This document shows positions 1-6,705 of a stretch of DNA of 7,191 bases, piece by piece. Source of the DNA: CAZIWJ01 sp964542855 (GTDB lineage: Bacteria; Bacteroidota; Bacteroidia; Cytophagales; Cyclobacteriaceae). The translations under genes were made by a program, and so were the position numbers. Location of the stretch: contig CAZIWJ010000190.1 in assembly GCA_964542855.1 (NCBI GenBank), positions 1-7,191 of the forward strand, in the 5' to 3' direction. How positions within the stretch are numbered: the first letter of the stretch is position 1; each line of letters opens with the position of its first letter. A model generated the notes under the pieces. That model was not told the origin of the DNA. It saw only the letters and a program-made list of their open reading frames with translations, and did no database searches.

Positions 1-92
1 CAGTGAAACAACACTGGGTTAGCACCATGAATAATGGTGTATTCACCAGTAAAGCCGTTACTGATTTTAAAGTGAAAGAAAACAGTTTATAA
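1..92 (+). CDS. C-terminal end of an unrecognised protein (5' part outside window)
   Basis: The frame with codons starting at position 3 is open from the left edge and ends in TAA at 90-92, giving 29 visible residues that begin VKQHWVSTMNNGVF and end DFKVKENSL. The alternation of hydrophobic and polar residues suggests beta strand, as at the end of a soluble or surface domain, but I do not recognise a family. Support that it is a real gene end comes from context. The frame stops 24 bases before the stop of the convergent DUF1963 gene, and a stable hairpin lies 10 bases downstream of its stop. No function can be given from this fragment. Confidence 0.5.
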   Translation, partial: VKQHWVSTMNNGVFTSKAVTDFKVKENSL

Positions 93-102
93 TCACCGGT
101 TG

Positions 103-134
103 AGCTGGGGTTGTGGTTAGCTGCAATCCCAGTT
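103..134 (+). terminator. Hairpin downstream of the left-edge gene, possible terminator
   Basis: The arms at 105-116 (CTGGGGTTGTGG) and 121-132 (CTGCAATCCCAG) pair over 12 positions around the four-base loop TTAG, with three G-U wobbles. Two more outer pairs (103-134 and 104-133) are possible. In plus-strand RNA all twelve positions pair. In minus-strand RNA the wobbles become A-C mismatches, so the fold favours the plus-strand transcript. The tail that follows (TTATATAATAC) is AU-rich but not a U-run, so efficiency as an intrinsic terminator is uncertain. It sits 10 bases after the stop at 92, and the stop codon of the convergent gene falls in its loop. Confidence 0.4.
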
Positions 135-914
135 ATATAATACTCTCGAGAAGTCCCGCTTTCTCAGATCATCCCGCCTGATAAAGAAATTTGCTACGCC
201 CACATCACCCCAGTTTATATTATCATCGTCCGAATCAATCTGGAAAAGTAGATCGTAATCACTGAACTCCTGGCTACTAAAGCGGGGATCATCCTGAACA
301 AAGAACGGGTAACCACCCAATTTGTGCCCGGTAGGCCAGCTAATGTCTTCAAACTCTTCTTCAATTAATTCCTCTTGTTTACCAAACTGCTTATAAAAAT
401 CTTCTACATCCTGGTGAAGAAATAATTTAAAATTCACGTCTCCATCTGAAATAAAACCGGTGCGTAATTCGCTACTTAGTTCAAACTGCTTATTCAGCGG
501 CTGGTGCACCTTTTCATTACTGACGTAATTCAGAAAAAAACTGAAATCGGTTTCGAGTTCATCTTCGGCATCCGGGTAGTAAATGACCCGAAAACCGTTT
601 TGCTGCAACGGGTTATCGAGGTCTAGCCCGTACAGGTTATCCATACCAACAAAAAACTGTAATACACCGCGTTCCGGAAAATGCGGTATCGGTTCCAGTT
701 GCTCGAAATTGAACTGAGCAACCAGCATTAAAGGATTCCCCTCAGCATCAACGGGAAAACTATTACCTTTAGGAAGATAGGGAAGGCCACCAAATTTTGT
801 GTCTGTGAGCCCGAGGTCGTCGTTCTGCTTTTCAAGACGTAAGCGCATGTATTTTTTAGCCGAGCGCTCTATTTCTTTACGAAAGGGCTCCAGTTCATCA
901 GATAGCTTTAACAT
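117..914 (-). CDS. YwqG family protein (DUF1963)
   Basis: A cytoplasmic protein of 265 residues, matching the YwqG/DUF1963 family in length and landmarks. The N-terminal helical part is followed by KFGGLPYLP (about residues 40-48), where YwqG proteins have a G-G-x-P-x-L-P motif. Next come a strand-rich stretch with MLVAQFNFEQL, then HKLGGYPFFVQDDPR (about 197-211), and the typical acidic end LLFQIDSDDD followed by WGDVGVANFFI (about 222-245). There is no signal peptide or membrane segment. The biochemical function of the family is not established. A TTG at 920 extends the frame by two residues, but I prefer the ATG at 914 as the ordinary start. The gene lies 71 bases downstream of the transglutaminase gene on the same strand and could be cotranscribed or have its own promoter in the gap. 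The 3' end converges on the left-edge gene. Family assignment is confident, role unknown. Confidence 0.88.
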   Translation of the reverse strand: MLKLSDELEPFRKEIERSAKKYMRLRLEKQNDDLGLTDTKFGGLPYLPKGNSFPVDAEGNPLMLVAQFNFEQLEPIPHFPERGVLQFFVGMDNLYGLDLDNPLQQNGFRVIYYPDAEDELETDFSFFLNYVSNEKVHQPLNKQFELSSELRTGFISDGDVNFKLFLHQDVEDFYKQFGKQEELIEEEFEDISWPTGHKLGGYPFFVQDDPRFSSQEFSDYDLLFQIDSDDDNINWGDVGVANFFIRRDDLRKRDFSRVLYNWDCS

Positions 915-963
915 TACCAACCATTTATTGATAGTTGAAAATACACGCTGCTCACTTAAATTT

Positions 964-971
964 CAAAAATA
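964..971 (-). promoter_or_regulatory. Possible Bacteroidota -7 element (TATTTTTG) ahead of the DUF1963 gene
   Basis: Read on the minus strand, this is TATTTTTG, an exact match to the Bacteroidota -7 consensus TAnnTTTG. It is 49 bases from the ATG at 914. The upstream -33 position shows only a poor TTC rather than TTTG at about 18 bases. An eight-base AT-rich match is not rare in this composition, so this is a candidate that would give the DUF1963 gene a start independent of the upstream transglutaminase gene. Confidence 0.3.
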
Positions 972-985
972 CTTCTTATAAAATA

Positions 986-2014
986 TCAGGAACCTATCGC
1001 TCTTTTCATTGCTTTTATGTTTTTTCTGGCATTTTGTAAGTTATGTTGAACAATTTGCCGGTTATGCCGGAGCGATGAACTGGAACTGGCTTTTTTCAGC
1101 AGTTTCTCAGCCTTAAGCAAGTATTTCAGCGACTTTTCCTGTTGCTGAATTGCTTCTTGTATCTCTTGCCGGCTGGTCATGCGCTTTTTTATTTGGCTAC
1201 TGATGTAAAAGGAATAATCTATGTAACCCAGTGCCAGGGCTTCATGGTTCTGCGAATTAAACCGATAAGCACTCTCTGCTTCCTTCAGCTTCTTCTTTTC
1301 AGTAGGCAGCCCGGTGAAGTAAGCGATAGAATCCTGGTAGTTAATGCAATTATCCTGCTTATTCACGGCTTGCTTCACTGCAGGGATTCCTTTTTCAAAC
1401 TCGGCCAGTTTTACCGGGCAGTTCAGCAACTGCCACATCGGGAGGAGAGGCAAGTGACGGTGAACAAAAGTTTCCGGAACAGAGAGAAAATAATCTTCAT
1501 TGAACTTCTTTTCAAAGTTACCGGTGCTGTTAATTCCTCCAGCTCCCCAGGTAGCATCGAGTAAATACCATTTACCTTCCAGTTTAACTGCGTTCCAGGC
1601 ATGATCGGTATTCTGAAAACGCTTCCTGTTCTCATTTCCATACCCCCGGCTGTACCCCGGTATAATTTCACTCTGGATACCCATTTCATCGCACAGGGCT
1701 TTAAATAACCGCGAGTAGCCATGACAAACCGCAATTTTATTATTCAATACCGCTGATGGTTCACTTTCAACCGCACGACCTTTCATAAAGCTTTTCACAT
1801 CGTAGGTAATATTATTCGTTAACCACACATAAACGCCCCGCACAGCTTGTTTATTAGAAGAAGCTTTTTTATTAATGTACTGCGCCAGTGCCTTCACATC
1901 CCTTGCCTGGCGGTCGGGAATGGACCGTACCTGATCATCAATGGCATACTGACCTACAGCAGACAGATTTAGGTTTACCAGTATAAACAAAAAGGCAGTT
2001 AAATATTTAACCAT
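986..2014 (-). CDS. Secreted transglutaminase-like superfamily protein
   Basis: The protein has 342 residues. Residues 1-20 form a signal peptide (short basic start MVK, hydrophobic LTAFLFILVNLNLSAVG, likely cleavage before Q22 or close by), so it acts in the periplasm or outside the cell. A transglutaminase-like core covers about 50-160 and keeps the full catalytic triad: Cys97 in AVCHGYS, His138 in DHAWNAV and Asp153 in LLDATWGAG. The preceding VYVWLTNNITYD is typical of this fold. In bacteria such domains act as cysteine proteases, amidases or acyl transferases on proteins or wall peptides; which one applies here is not visible. Residues about 245-340 are rich in Lys, Gln and Leu and predicted helical, possibly TPR-like or coiled coil. 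The ATG at 2014 gives the signal peptide directly. It is divergent from the universal stress gene and followed 71 bases later by DUF1963. Confidence 0.85.
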   Translation of the reverse strand: MVKYLTAFLFILVNLNLSAVGQYAIDDQVRSIPDRQARDVKALAQYINKKASSNKQAVRGVYVWLTNNITYDVKSFMKGRAVESEPSAVLNNKIAVCHGYSRLFKALCDEMGIQSEIIPGYSRGYGNENRKRFQNTDHAWNAVKLEGKWYLLDATWGAGGINSTGNFEKKFNEDYFLSVPETFVHRHLPLLPMWQLLNCPVKLAEFEKGIPAVKQAVNKQDNCINYQDSIAYFTGLPTEKKKLKEAESAYRFNSQNHEALALGYIDYSFYISSQIKKRMTSRQEIQEAIQQQEKSLKYLLKAEKLLKKASSSSSLRHNRQIVQHNLQNARKNIKAMKRAIGS

Positions 2015-2138
2015 ATCATAAAACTAATTTAAATCTTTACTAAAATAACGTTCAGTTTTTACAATATTGAACCAGAATCAGGTAGTCTTTAAATACAAGT
2101 TGTAAGTATTTTATATTTATCAGTGAAATAACCGAATT
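2015..2138. promoter_or_regulatory. Divergent promoter region between transglutaminase and usp genes
   Basis: This 124-base gap is AT-rich and must carry the start signals of both flanking genes. On the plus strand TATATTTA at 2112-2119 matches the TAnnTTT part of the Bacteroidota -7 element, 19 bases before the usp ATG, but no good TTTG lies at the expected -33 position. On the minus strand TATTTTAG, about 24 bases ahead of the transglutaminase ATG, is a similar seven-of-eight match. A perfect 11-base palindrome, TACAAGTTGTA, spans 2094-2104 and is a possible operator. No Shine-Dalgarno site is seen for either gene, which is normal in this phylum. The region is secure, but the individual elements are weak. 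Confidence 0.4.
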
Positions 2139-2984
2139 ATGAAAAGAATTCTCTGCCCTGTAGATTTTTCTAACGCTTCGCTGAATGCCATTGAGTTCAG
2201 CGTACAACTGGCTGCCCAGCACAATGCCCATATCAGTTTATTCCATGTATTTACTGAAGAAGAATTCAACCAGGCCCTGAAGGTAAGTAAACTGAATGAA
2301 AAAGATTATACCGACCAGGAATATGAAAATCACCACCAGCGGGCAGAGGCTATAATTGCGTCACTGGTTAAGGAAATCTTATCTTCTTCAAATGGAAAAT
2401 ATACTGCCGATTACCTGGTTAGCGATGGGGTGCTGGAAGACGAAATTGTTGATTACACCAATGATAACGACTACGATTTTGTAGTTATGGGAACTCAGGG
2501 GGTTAGTAACTCAAGAGAAGCTTTTTTTGGAAGCAGTACCGTACAGGTGATGCAGCAAGTCGACGTGCCGTTGATGTGCGTGCCTGAAGAAGCTACCTTC
2601 AGCACCCTAAATCATTGGGTTTATGCCAGCAATTATCATACAAAAGATGAAGAAGCCCTTGCCCAACTGATTCACCTGGCTCAGCCTTTTGGTGCTCAAA
2701 TCACCATGCTTCACGTGTACGAAGAAGACAAGGGTACCCAGCAGGTAGACCTGATGCAGCACGTAACCCGATTGAAAGGAAACCTGAATTACAATAAACT
2801 GCAGTTTGTTAATATAAAAGGAAAAGAAAATGCCCATGGTATTCACGAAGCTTTCCAGGAAGTAAAGGGCGATGTACTTGCTTTACACTCTAAAAAAAGA
2901 ACCATGCTAAATTCTATCATGGAAGGAAGCCTGGCTAAGCAATTAACCTACTTTGCCCATTATCCATTGCTTATTTTCAAATAG
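2139..2984 (+). CDS. Universal stress protein, tandem UspA domains
   Basis: A cytoplasmic protein of 281 residues made of two Usp domains (about 1-148 and 157-281), the usual length of the tandem class. Domain 1 starts MKRILCPVDFSNAS, with the family Asp at residue 9. It carries a perfect G-2x-G-9x-G-S nucleotide motif (Gly118, Gly121, Gly131, Ser132 in GTQG and FFGSST), so it should bind ATP. Domain 2 is degenerate: the matching Asp is Asn165, and the first two motif glycines are His250 and Lys253, while Gly263-Ser264 remain. It probably does not bind nucleotide and may serve in dimerisation. Usp proteins respond to starvation and other stress; the target here is unknown. The ATG at 2139 starts exactly at the family N-terminus. 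The gene is transcribed alone, divergent from the transglutaminase gene and convergent with the OmpA gene, stop to stop with 10 bases between. Confidence 0.93.
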   Translation: MKRILCPVDFSNASLNAIEFSVQLAAQHNAHISLFHVFTEEEFNQALKVSKLNEKDYTDQEYENHHQRAEAIIASLVKEILSSSNGKYTADYLVSDGVLEDEIVDYTNDNDYDFVVMGTQGVSNSREAFFGSSTVQVMQQVDVPLMCVPEEATFSTLNHWVYASNYHTKDEEALAQLIHLAQPFGAQITMLHVYEEDKGTQQVDLMQHVTRLKGNLNYNKLQFVNIKGKENAHGIHEAFQEVKGDVLALHSKKRTMLNSIMEGSLAKQLTYFAHYPLLIFK

Positions 2985-2994
2985 GAACACTTAT

Positions 2995-5649
2995 TCAGTA
3001 TCGGTTCAACCGAACCAGTATGGTTTTACCAGGTTTCAGGTCCGATACCTCCAGTCCGTTAAGTTCTCTGAGTTGCTCAGTGGTTGTATTATAGGTCTTT
3101 GAAACGTAATCGAGGGTTTCTCCTTGTTTTATTTCGTGAAATATACCTTTACAGGCCGAGATGCCCAGAAAACCAGTTTTTCCCCGCTGATGTGATCGGG
3201 GAACGGGTACAACCAGGTTACAAACCTGATCAATTTTTTTCAATCTTATCGGGCTGTAAGCAGGAACTTCATTTTTTTTCAGTCCGTTAGCTTTTGTAAT
3301 TTCCTCAACCGACATACTGAAAACACGGCTTAGCTGATCAATAGTAGCCTCTGGTTTTACAATGTAGGTTTGAAATTGAGGTGAATATCTTTCCGGTAGT
3401 TCACCCCTGAGAATAAAATCACACCTTCGGCTCTGCTGGCGGCCAAAACGATTAAAATGGTTTCCCTGCTGGTTTTCACCTTTCACCAAAATTGCAAGGG
3501 TTGTTTCTTCAACTCCCTGATTAATCAGGTAATTATAAGCCGAATTTGCCCGGCGGTTACTGAGTTTCCTGTTATAATCTTTTGCCCCGGTGCCATCGGT
3601 AAACGCATTAATTTCAACCTGTAACCCTGAGTTTTTTTTGCATAATTCGGCCAGGTCGTTCAGGGTACTCCTTGCTTCCGGTCGCAATGCATCGCTGTTG
3701 TAATTGAACAGAATACTTTCAAAGTAAGTAAAAGGGCCTTCTTCAAATTCCTTTTTCACATCCGGGCTTTTTACCCGGTAGCTACTCGGTTCGTTTACCC
3801 TTAATTTATCATCTTTAACAACCACCTGGTATTCGTGGTCGAGCGGCATATCACCATATTGAAATTCACCCTCCTGGTTAGTCCGGGTTACTTTTTTGGT
3901 TTCACCGGATTTGTCTACTAAGGCCACCTCAACTGAAAAGGTCGGTTGCTGATTATCTTTATCGACTAGTTTCTCTTTAATTCCCACACTTTCTGCCGAA
4001 TCGGCAGTTGATGATTTATGTTGCACCAGTAATTCTTCCTGCATATCTGCTCGAGATTGAGAAGGGTTTTTCTTCCCGGTTTGAACTATGCTGTCGATTA
4101 CGGCTATTTCCCGGGTACCAAGCTGTTGGTAAAACTGCCTGTGTTTCTCGTACAGGAGATGACCAGCAACCCGGGCGGCTATAATATGGTTAACTATTTT
4201 TTTATCCTCGTTGCTCAAACTATCCAGTACTGTATTTTTCCCGTTTAAATAGCTTAAGTTTTCATTAAGCTGAACCTGGTTTCTGGCTGCAAACGGTTCG
4301 TTACCGGTGATGGAAGCCACTACCGCATCCTGGCTTTTTACTTTAAAAGTATAAATATCGAACCTGCCTACCCCTCCTTTGCGGTTTGAGCTCAAATATC
4401 CATGCTGTTCGCCCAACGTAAAGTAAAGATCGTCCACGTTGGAGTTAAAAGGTTTTCCAGCGTTGATAATGAGGTCATGATGATCAATATCGAGGTAAAA
4501 AATATCATACCCTCCGTAACCGAAGTGGCCGTTAGAGGAGAAAAACAAGGTATTATCTTCCCAATAGAGAAAAGGTGACACTTCATCGAAGGGGGTATTC
4601 ACAGTATCACCCAGGTTTACCGGGTTTTGCCAATAACCTTCTTTCCTGGTGGCCATCCAGATATCGCTTTTTCCGTATCCCCCGGGGCGGTCGGAGGCGA
4701 AGAAAAGCGTGTCGCCCGTTACGCTGACAGATGGGTGCCGGCTGTTGTACCCCGGCAGGTTAATGGAATCGTTCAGGGAAACCGGTTTGGTCCACTTACC
4801 ATCTTTTAATGCAGTATAAAAAATATAACAAAGGTCTCCTCCCTGGCTGCAACTGGTAAAGTACATTTCCCGGTTATCAGGGGTAAGGGTGCCTGCTCCG
4901 TCGCCCAACTGGGTGTTTACCTGCTCCGAGAACCGGTCATTTTTGTGTATTTCCTGCCATGCATTTAAATTCAAATTCCATTCGTAGCGATATAGATCGT
5001 GGAAAGCTTCGCCAATGCGGGGATTTAACGGGGTTTGCGTACCTTCAACCTTTCCAGAACTAAAAATGATGGAAAAATCATGTTCATATGGGTGGGCTCC
5101 ATAGTCATTATACCGGGTATTAACCGGTTTGCCGAGGTTTCTGAACTCGAAATTACGTTGAGGTTCGTTCTGTCTTTCAATAGCCAGCCTGCACCCTTCT
5201 TCTTCCACTTCGGCCTGCATAACCAGCAATTGCTTTCGTTCACTATCGCCAATGTCAGCAGCCATCGCCTCAAATTCATCGAAGTAACCGATAGCTTCTT
5301 CGTATTGGCCGTTCAGCTTATGCATCAGGCCGAGGTAGAAAACAGTAAAGGGATAAGTTGATTTATCAGTATCATAAACCATCTGGTAGTATTTTTCTGC
5401 TGCCGGGTAATTGAGCAGGTTCCGGTAACATTCCGCAATTCTTGAGTTTACATAAGCACTTCCAGCATGGGCCTCTCGCAGTTCCTGGTAAAGCAACAGT
5501 GCATTGTTGTATTGCAGGTTATCGTAAAACTCTTCTGCCTGCAAGGCAACTTTTCGCTGCTGCTGGTTAAAATCCTGTGCTTTTAGTAAAAAGGGGATAA
5601 TGATTAGAATTATAGTAGCCGCACTTCTCATGAACATGAACATAACCAT
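2995..5649 (-). CDS. PorE-like OmpA-family protein with TPR, beta-propeller, CRD, OmpA and two LysM modules
   Basis: A periplasmic protein of 884 residues with a signal peptide ending near LLKAQ (20-25). In order: TPR-like helices (about 30-150); PD40-type propeller repeats (about 160-440) such as LFFASDRPGGYGKSDIW and LFFSSNGHFGYGGYDIF; a charged helical linker (441-567); a carboxypeptidase-regulatory-like beta domain (568-636, NQEGEFQYGDMPL); and an OmpA C-terminal domain (640-748). The OmpA part keeps the diaminopimelate-binding pair, Asp685 in FTDGTG and Arg700 in LSNRRA, at the canonical 15-residue spacing. Up to here the order matches PorE, a T9SS component that ties the machinery to peptidoglycan. 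Beyond it are a degenerate LysM (760-806) and a standard LysM (836-882, KQGETLDYVS and LRELNGL), joined by a linker flanked by Cys810 and Cys833. It starts directly after the porP/sprF-like stop. Met7 is an alternative start. It is probably a paralogue dedicated to this surface unit and not the core PorE, but that is inference. Confidence 0.9.
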   Translation of the reverse strand: MVMFMFMRSAATIILIIIPFLLKAQDFNQQQRKVALQAEEFYDNLQYNNALLLYQELREAHAGSAYVNSRIAECYRNLLNYPAAEKYYQMVYDTDKSTYPFTVFYLGLMHKLNGQYEEAIGYFDEFEAMAADIGDSERKQLLVMQAEVEEEGCRLAIERQNEPQRNFEFRNLGKPVNTRYNDYGAHPYEHDFSIIFSSGKVEGTQTPLNPRIGEAFHDLYRYEWNLNLNAWQEIHKNDRFSEQVNTQLGDGAGTLTPDNREMYFTSCSQGGDLCYIFYTALKDGKWTKPVSLNDSINLPGYNSRHPSVSVTGDTLFFASDRPGGYGKSDIWMATRKEGYWQNPVNLGDTVNTPFDEVSPFLYWEDNTLFFSSNGHFGYGGYDIFYLDIDHHDLIINAGKPFNSNVDDLYFTLGEQHGYLSSNRKGGVGRFDIYTFKVKSQDAVVASITGNEPFAARNQVQLNENLSYLNGKNTVLDSLSNEDKKIVNHIIAARVAGHLLYEKHRQFYQQLGTREIAVIDSIVQTGKKNPSQSRADMQEELLVQHKSSTADSAESVGIKEKLVDKDNQQPTFSVEVALVDKSGETKKVTRTNQEGEFQYGDMPLDHEYQVVVKDDKLRVNEPSSYRVKSPDVKKEFEEGPFTYFESILFNYNSDALRPEARSTLNDLAELCKKNSGLQVEINAFTDGTGAKDYNRKLSNRRANSAYNYLINQGVEETTLAILVKGENQQGNHFNRFGRQQSRRCDFILRGELPERYSPQFQTYIVKPEATIDQLSRVFSMSVEEITKANGLKKNEVPAYSPIRLKKIDQVCNLVVPVPRSHQRGKTGFLGISACKGIFHEIKQGETLDYVSKTYNTTTEQLRELNGLEVSDLKPGKTILVRLNRY
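2998..3048. terminator. Nested inverted repeat at the usp/OmpA convergent junction, weak candidate
   Basis: GTATCGG at 2998-3004 and CCGATAC at 3042-3048 form a perfect 7-base inverted repeat. Inside it GAACC (3012-3016) can pair with GGTTTC (3032-3037) with one bulge, and TGGT (3021-3024) with ACCA (3028-3031) around TTT. The nested fold begins 14 bases after the usp stop and lies within the last 17 codons of the OmpA gene. Neither side has a U-run, so it is not a standard intrinsic terminator. A stem of this size could arise by chance. Confidence 0.2.
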
Positions 5650-5652
5650 TTA
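5629..5652 (-). promoter_or_regulatory. TAAATG junction with four in-frame ATG codons
   Basis: The stop of the PorP/SprF gene (TAA, 5652-5650) is followed with no gap by the ATG at 5649. Further in-frame ATGs lie at 5643, 5637 and 5631, the last two within an ATGTTC hexamer repeated twice. No Shine-Dalgarno-like sequence is visible ahead of any of them. The abutting codons suggest translational coupling. Starting at 5631 would give the more typical signal peptide (MRSAATIILIIIPFLLKAQ), so the true start is open within six codons. Confidence 0.55.
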
Positions 5653-6696
5653 GATCAGTGGAGTTGAAAATTTCCTGGGCTGGGACTTCGGTTTGCCGAT
5701 GTTTACCGATAATGAAAACTCCAGCGCGGGCTGGCCCTGGGTGTTGTAATTAAAATTCCTGGAGTTCAGGTCATAGCTGATGCCCATTACGTACTGCCCG
5801 GTTCCGACCCCTGCCGAAAAAATGAAAGAATCCTGCACCCGGTACCACATTCCGGCCAGGAGTTGCAGGCTGTTATTCTTTAACTTGCTGCCACTGGTAA
5901 TGGTGTACCCTGCGTAACTGCCAACATTTACACTGTATAGTGTAGCTTGTTGCTTAACCAGCAAGCTAGGCAACAGGGCGAATGACTCATTTAAACTAAA
6001 TTCACCACCTGCGTGAAACTGAAACATGATGGGTTCAACCTGTGGCTGCTCGTTAATAAGCGACAGGTCGGGCTGGTTAATGTTCATCACTCCCAGCCCG
6101 GCAAAAGCCTTAAATTTTTTACCAACGCTAAAGCGGGAACTGGCCGGATTGTAGTACCAAACCATACCGGCGTTAAACGAAGCATTTACCCGCTGGTTCT
6201 GGGAACCGGTATAAGAAGGGGTAAAAGAACTGTTATACCCGAAAAAAGGATCATACTGGGTGCCCCACCGGAAATGGTTAACGTTAATGCTTCGCTGTAT
6301 TAAGCCTCCCTGCACTCCTAAACTCAGTGTATGTATTCCCAGCGCGTCGAGGTAAACATTGTAGGCAGCGGTAACGTGCCCACCCCGGGTAACCAGCGAG
6401 TTATTTAAACCGGTGCTTTCCTGGAAAATAGATGCTGCTACCGTTCCCAGGTGTTTTACCATTCTACTACTATTGTAAATGGGTTGAGAAAAGGTAACCT
6501 GCCCTACGTTTAGCGGCATATCTACGCCTACCTGCTGCATGCGATAATTAATGTTCACCGCTGTGGCTGTTCTTTTACCAATTAAAGCCGGGTTCAGGTA
6601 AGCAGGGGCCGCATAGTATTGTGAAAAATGAACATCCTGACCCACTGCAAGTAAAGACGAAGTAAGCAACCCGATTATTACAGTAAATTTTTTCAT
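5650..6696 (-). CDS. PorP/SprF family type IX secretion system outer membrane protein
   Basis: The protein has 348 residues. Residues 1-19 are a signal peptide (MKKFTVIIGLLTSSLLAVG, cleavage before Gln20). The mature N-terminus QDVHFSQYYAAPAYLNPA is the hallmark of the PorP/SprF family. The rest is a run of amphipathic beta strands with glycine and aromatic residues (for example LGTVAASIF, LLAGMWYRV, FIFSAGVGTGQYVMGISYDL), as in a 14-strand-type outer membrane barrel. Length is normal for the family. In Flavobacterium johnsoniae SprF is needed for export of the adjacent adhesin SprB, and type B cargo genes are generally paired with an sprF-like partner. Here the gene follows a type B cargo gene by 9 bases and abuts the OmpA gene, so a partner role for that cargo is likely. 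The ATG at 6696 is the only start that gives the signal peptide. AGAAGG lies just ahead but too close for a usual ribosome site. Confidence 0.93.
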   Translation of the reverse strand: MKKFTVIIGLLTSSLLAVGQDVHFSQYYAAPAYLNPALIGKRTATAVNINYRMQQVGVDMPLNVGQVTFSQPIYNSSRMVKHLGTVAASIFQESTGLNNSLVTRGGHVTAAYNVYLDALGIHTLSLGVQGGLIQRSINVNHFRWGTQYDPFFGYNSSFTPSYTGSQNQRVNASFNAGMVWYYNPASSRFSVGKKFKAFAGLGVMNINQPDLSLINEQPQVEPIMFQFHAGGEFSLNESFALLPSLLVKQQATLYSVNVGSYAGYTITSGSKLKNNSLQLLAGMWYRVQDSFIFSAGVGTGQYVMGISYDLNSRNFNYNTQGQPALEFSLSVNIGKPKSQPRKFSTPLI

Positions 6697-6705
6697 GCCC
6701 TTCTG

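Noticed and set aside
117..914. DUF1963 protein as an immunity gene of a toxin system
   Set aside because: No toxin, LXG or Rhs-like gene is visible beside it. The family role is not established, so this cannot be supported from the window.
915..985. Small gene or RNA in the gap between DUF1963 and transglutaminase genes
   Set aside because: At 71 bases and AT-rich, with no stable fold or open frame of note, it is better explained as a leader or promoter region.
1142..1564. Plus-strand open frame of 140 codons
   Set aside because: It is antisense to the transglutaminase gene, which has a signal peptide and complete catalytic triad. The antisense translation shows no family features and no upstream start signal.
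1423..1734. Minus-strand open frame of 103 codons within the transglutaminase gene
   Set aside because: It is a shifted frame over the catalytic core. The translation shows no domain, and the overlapping frame is clearly the real one, with no sign of a frameshift.
5035..5361. Plus-strand open frame of 108 codons
   Set aside because: It lies antisense to the TPR and propeller part of the OmpA gene and has no recognisable motif.
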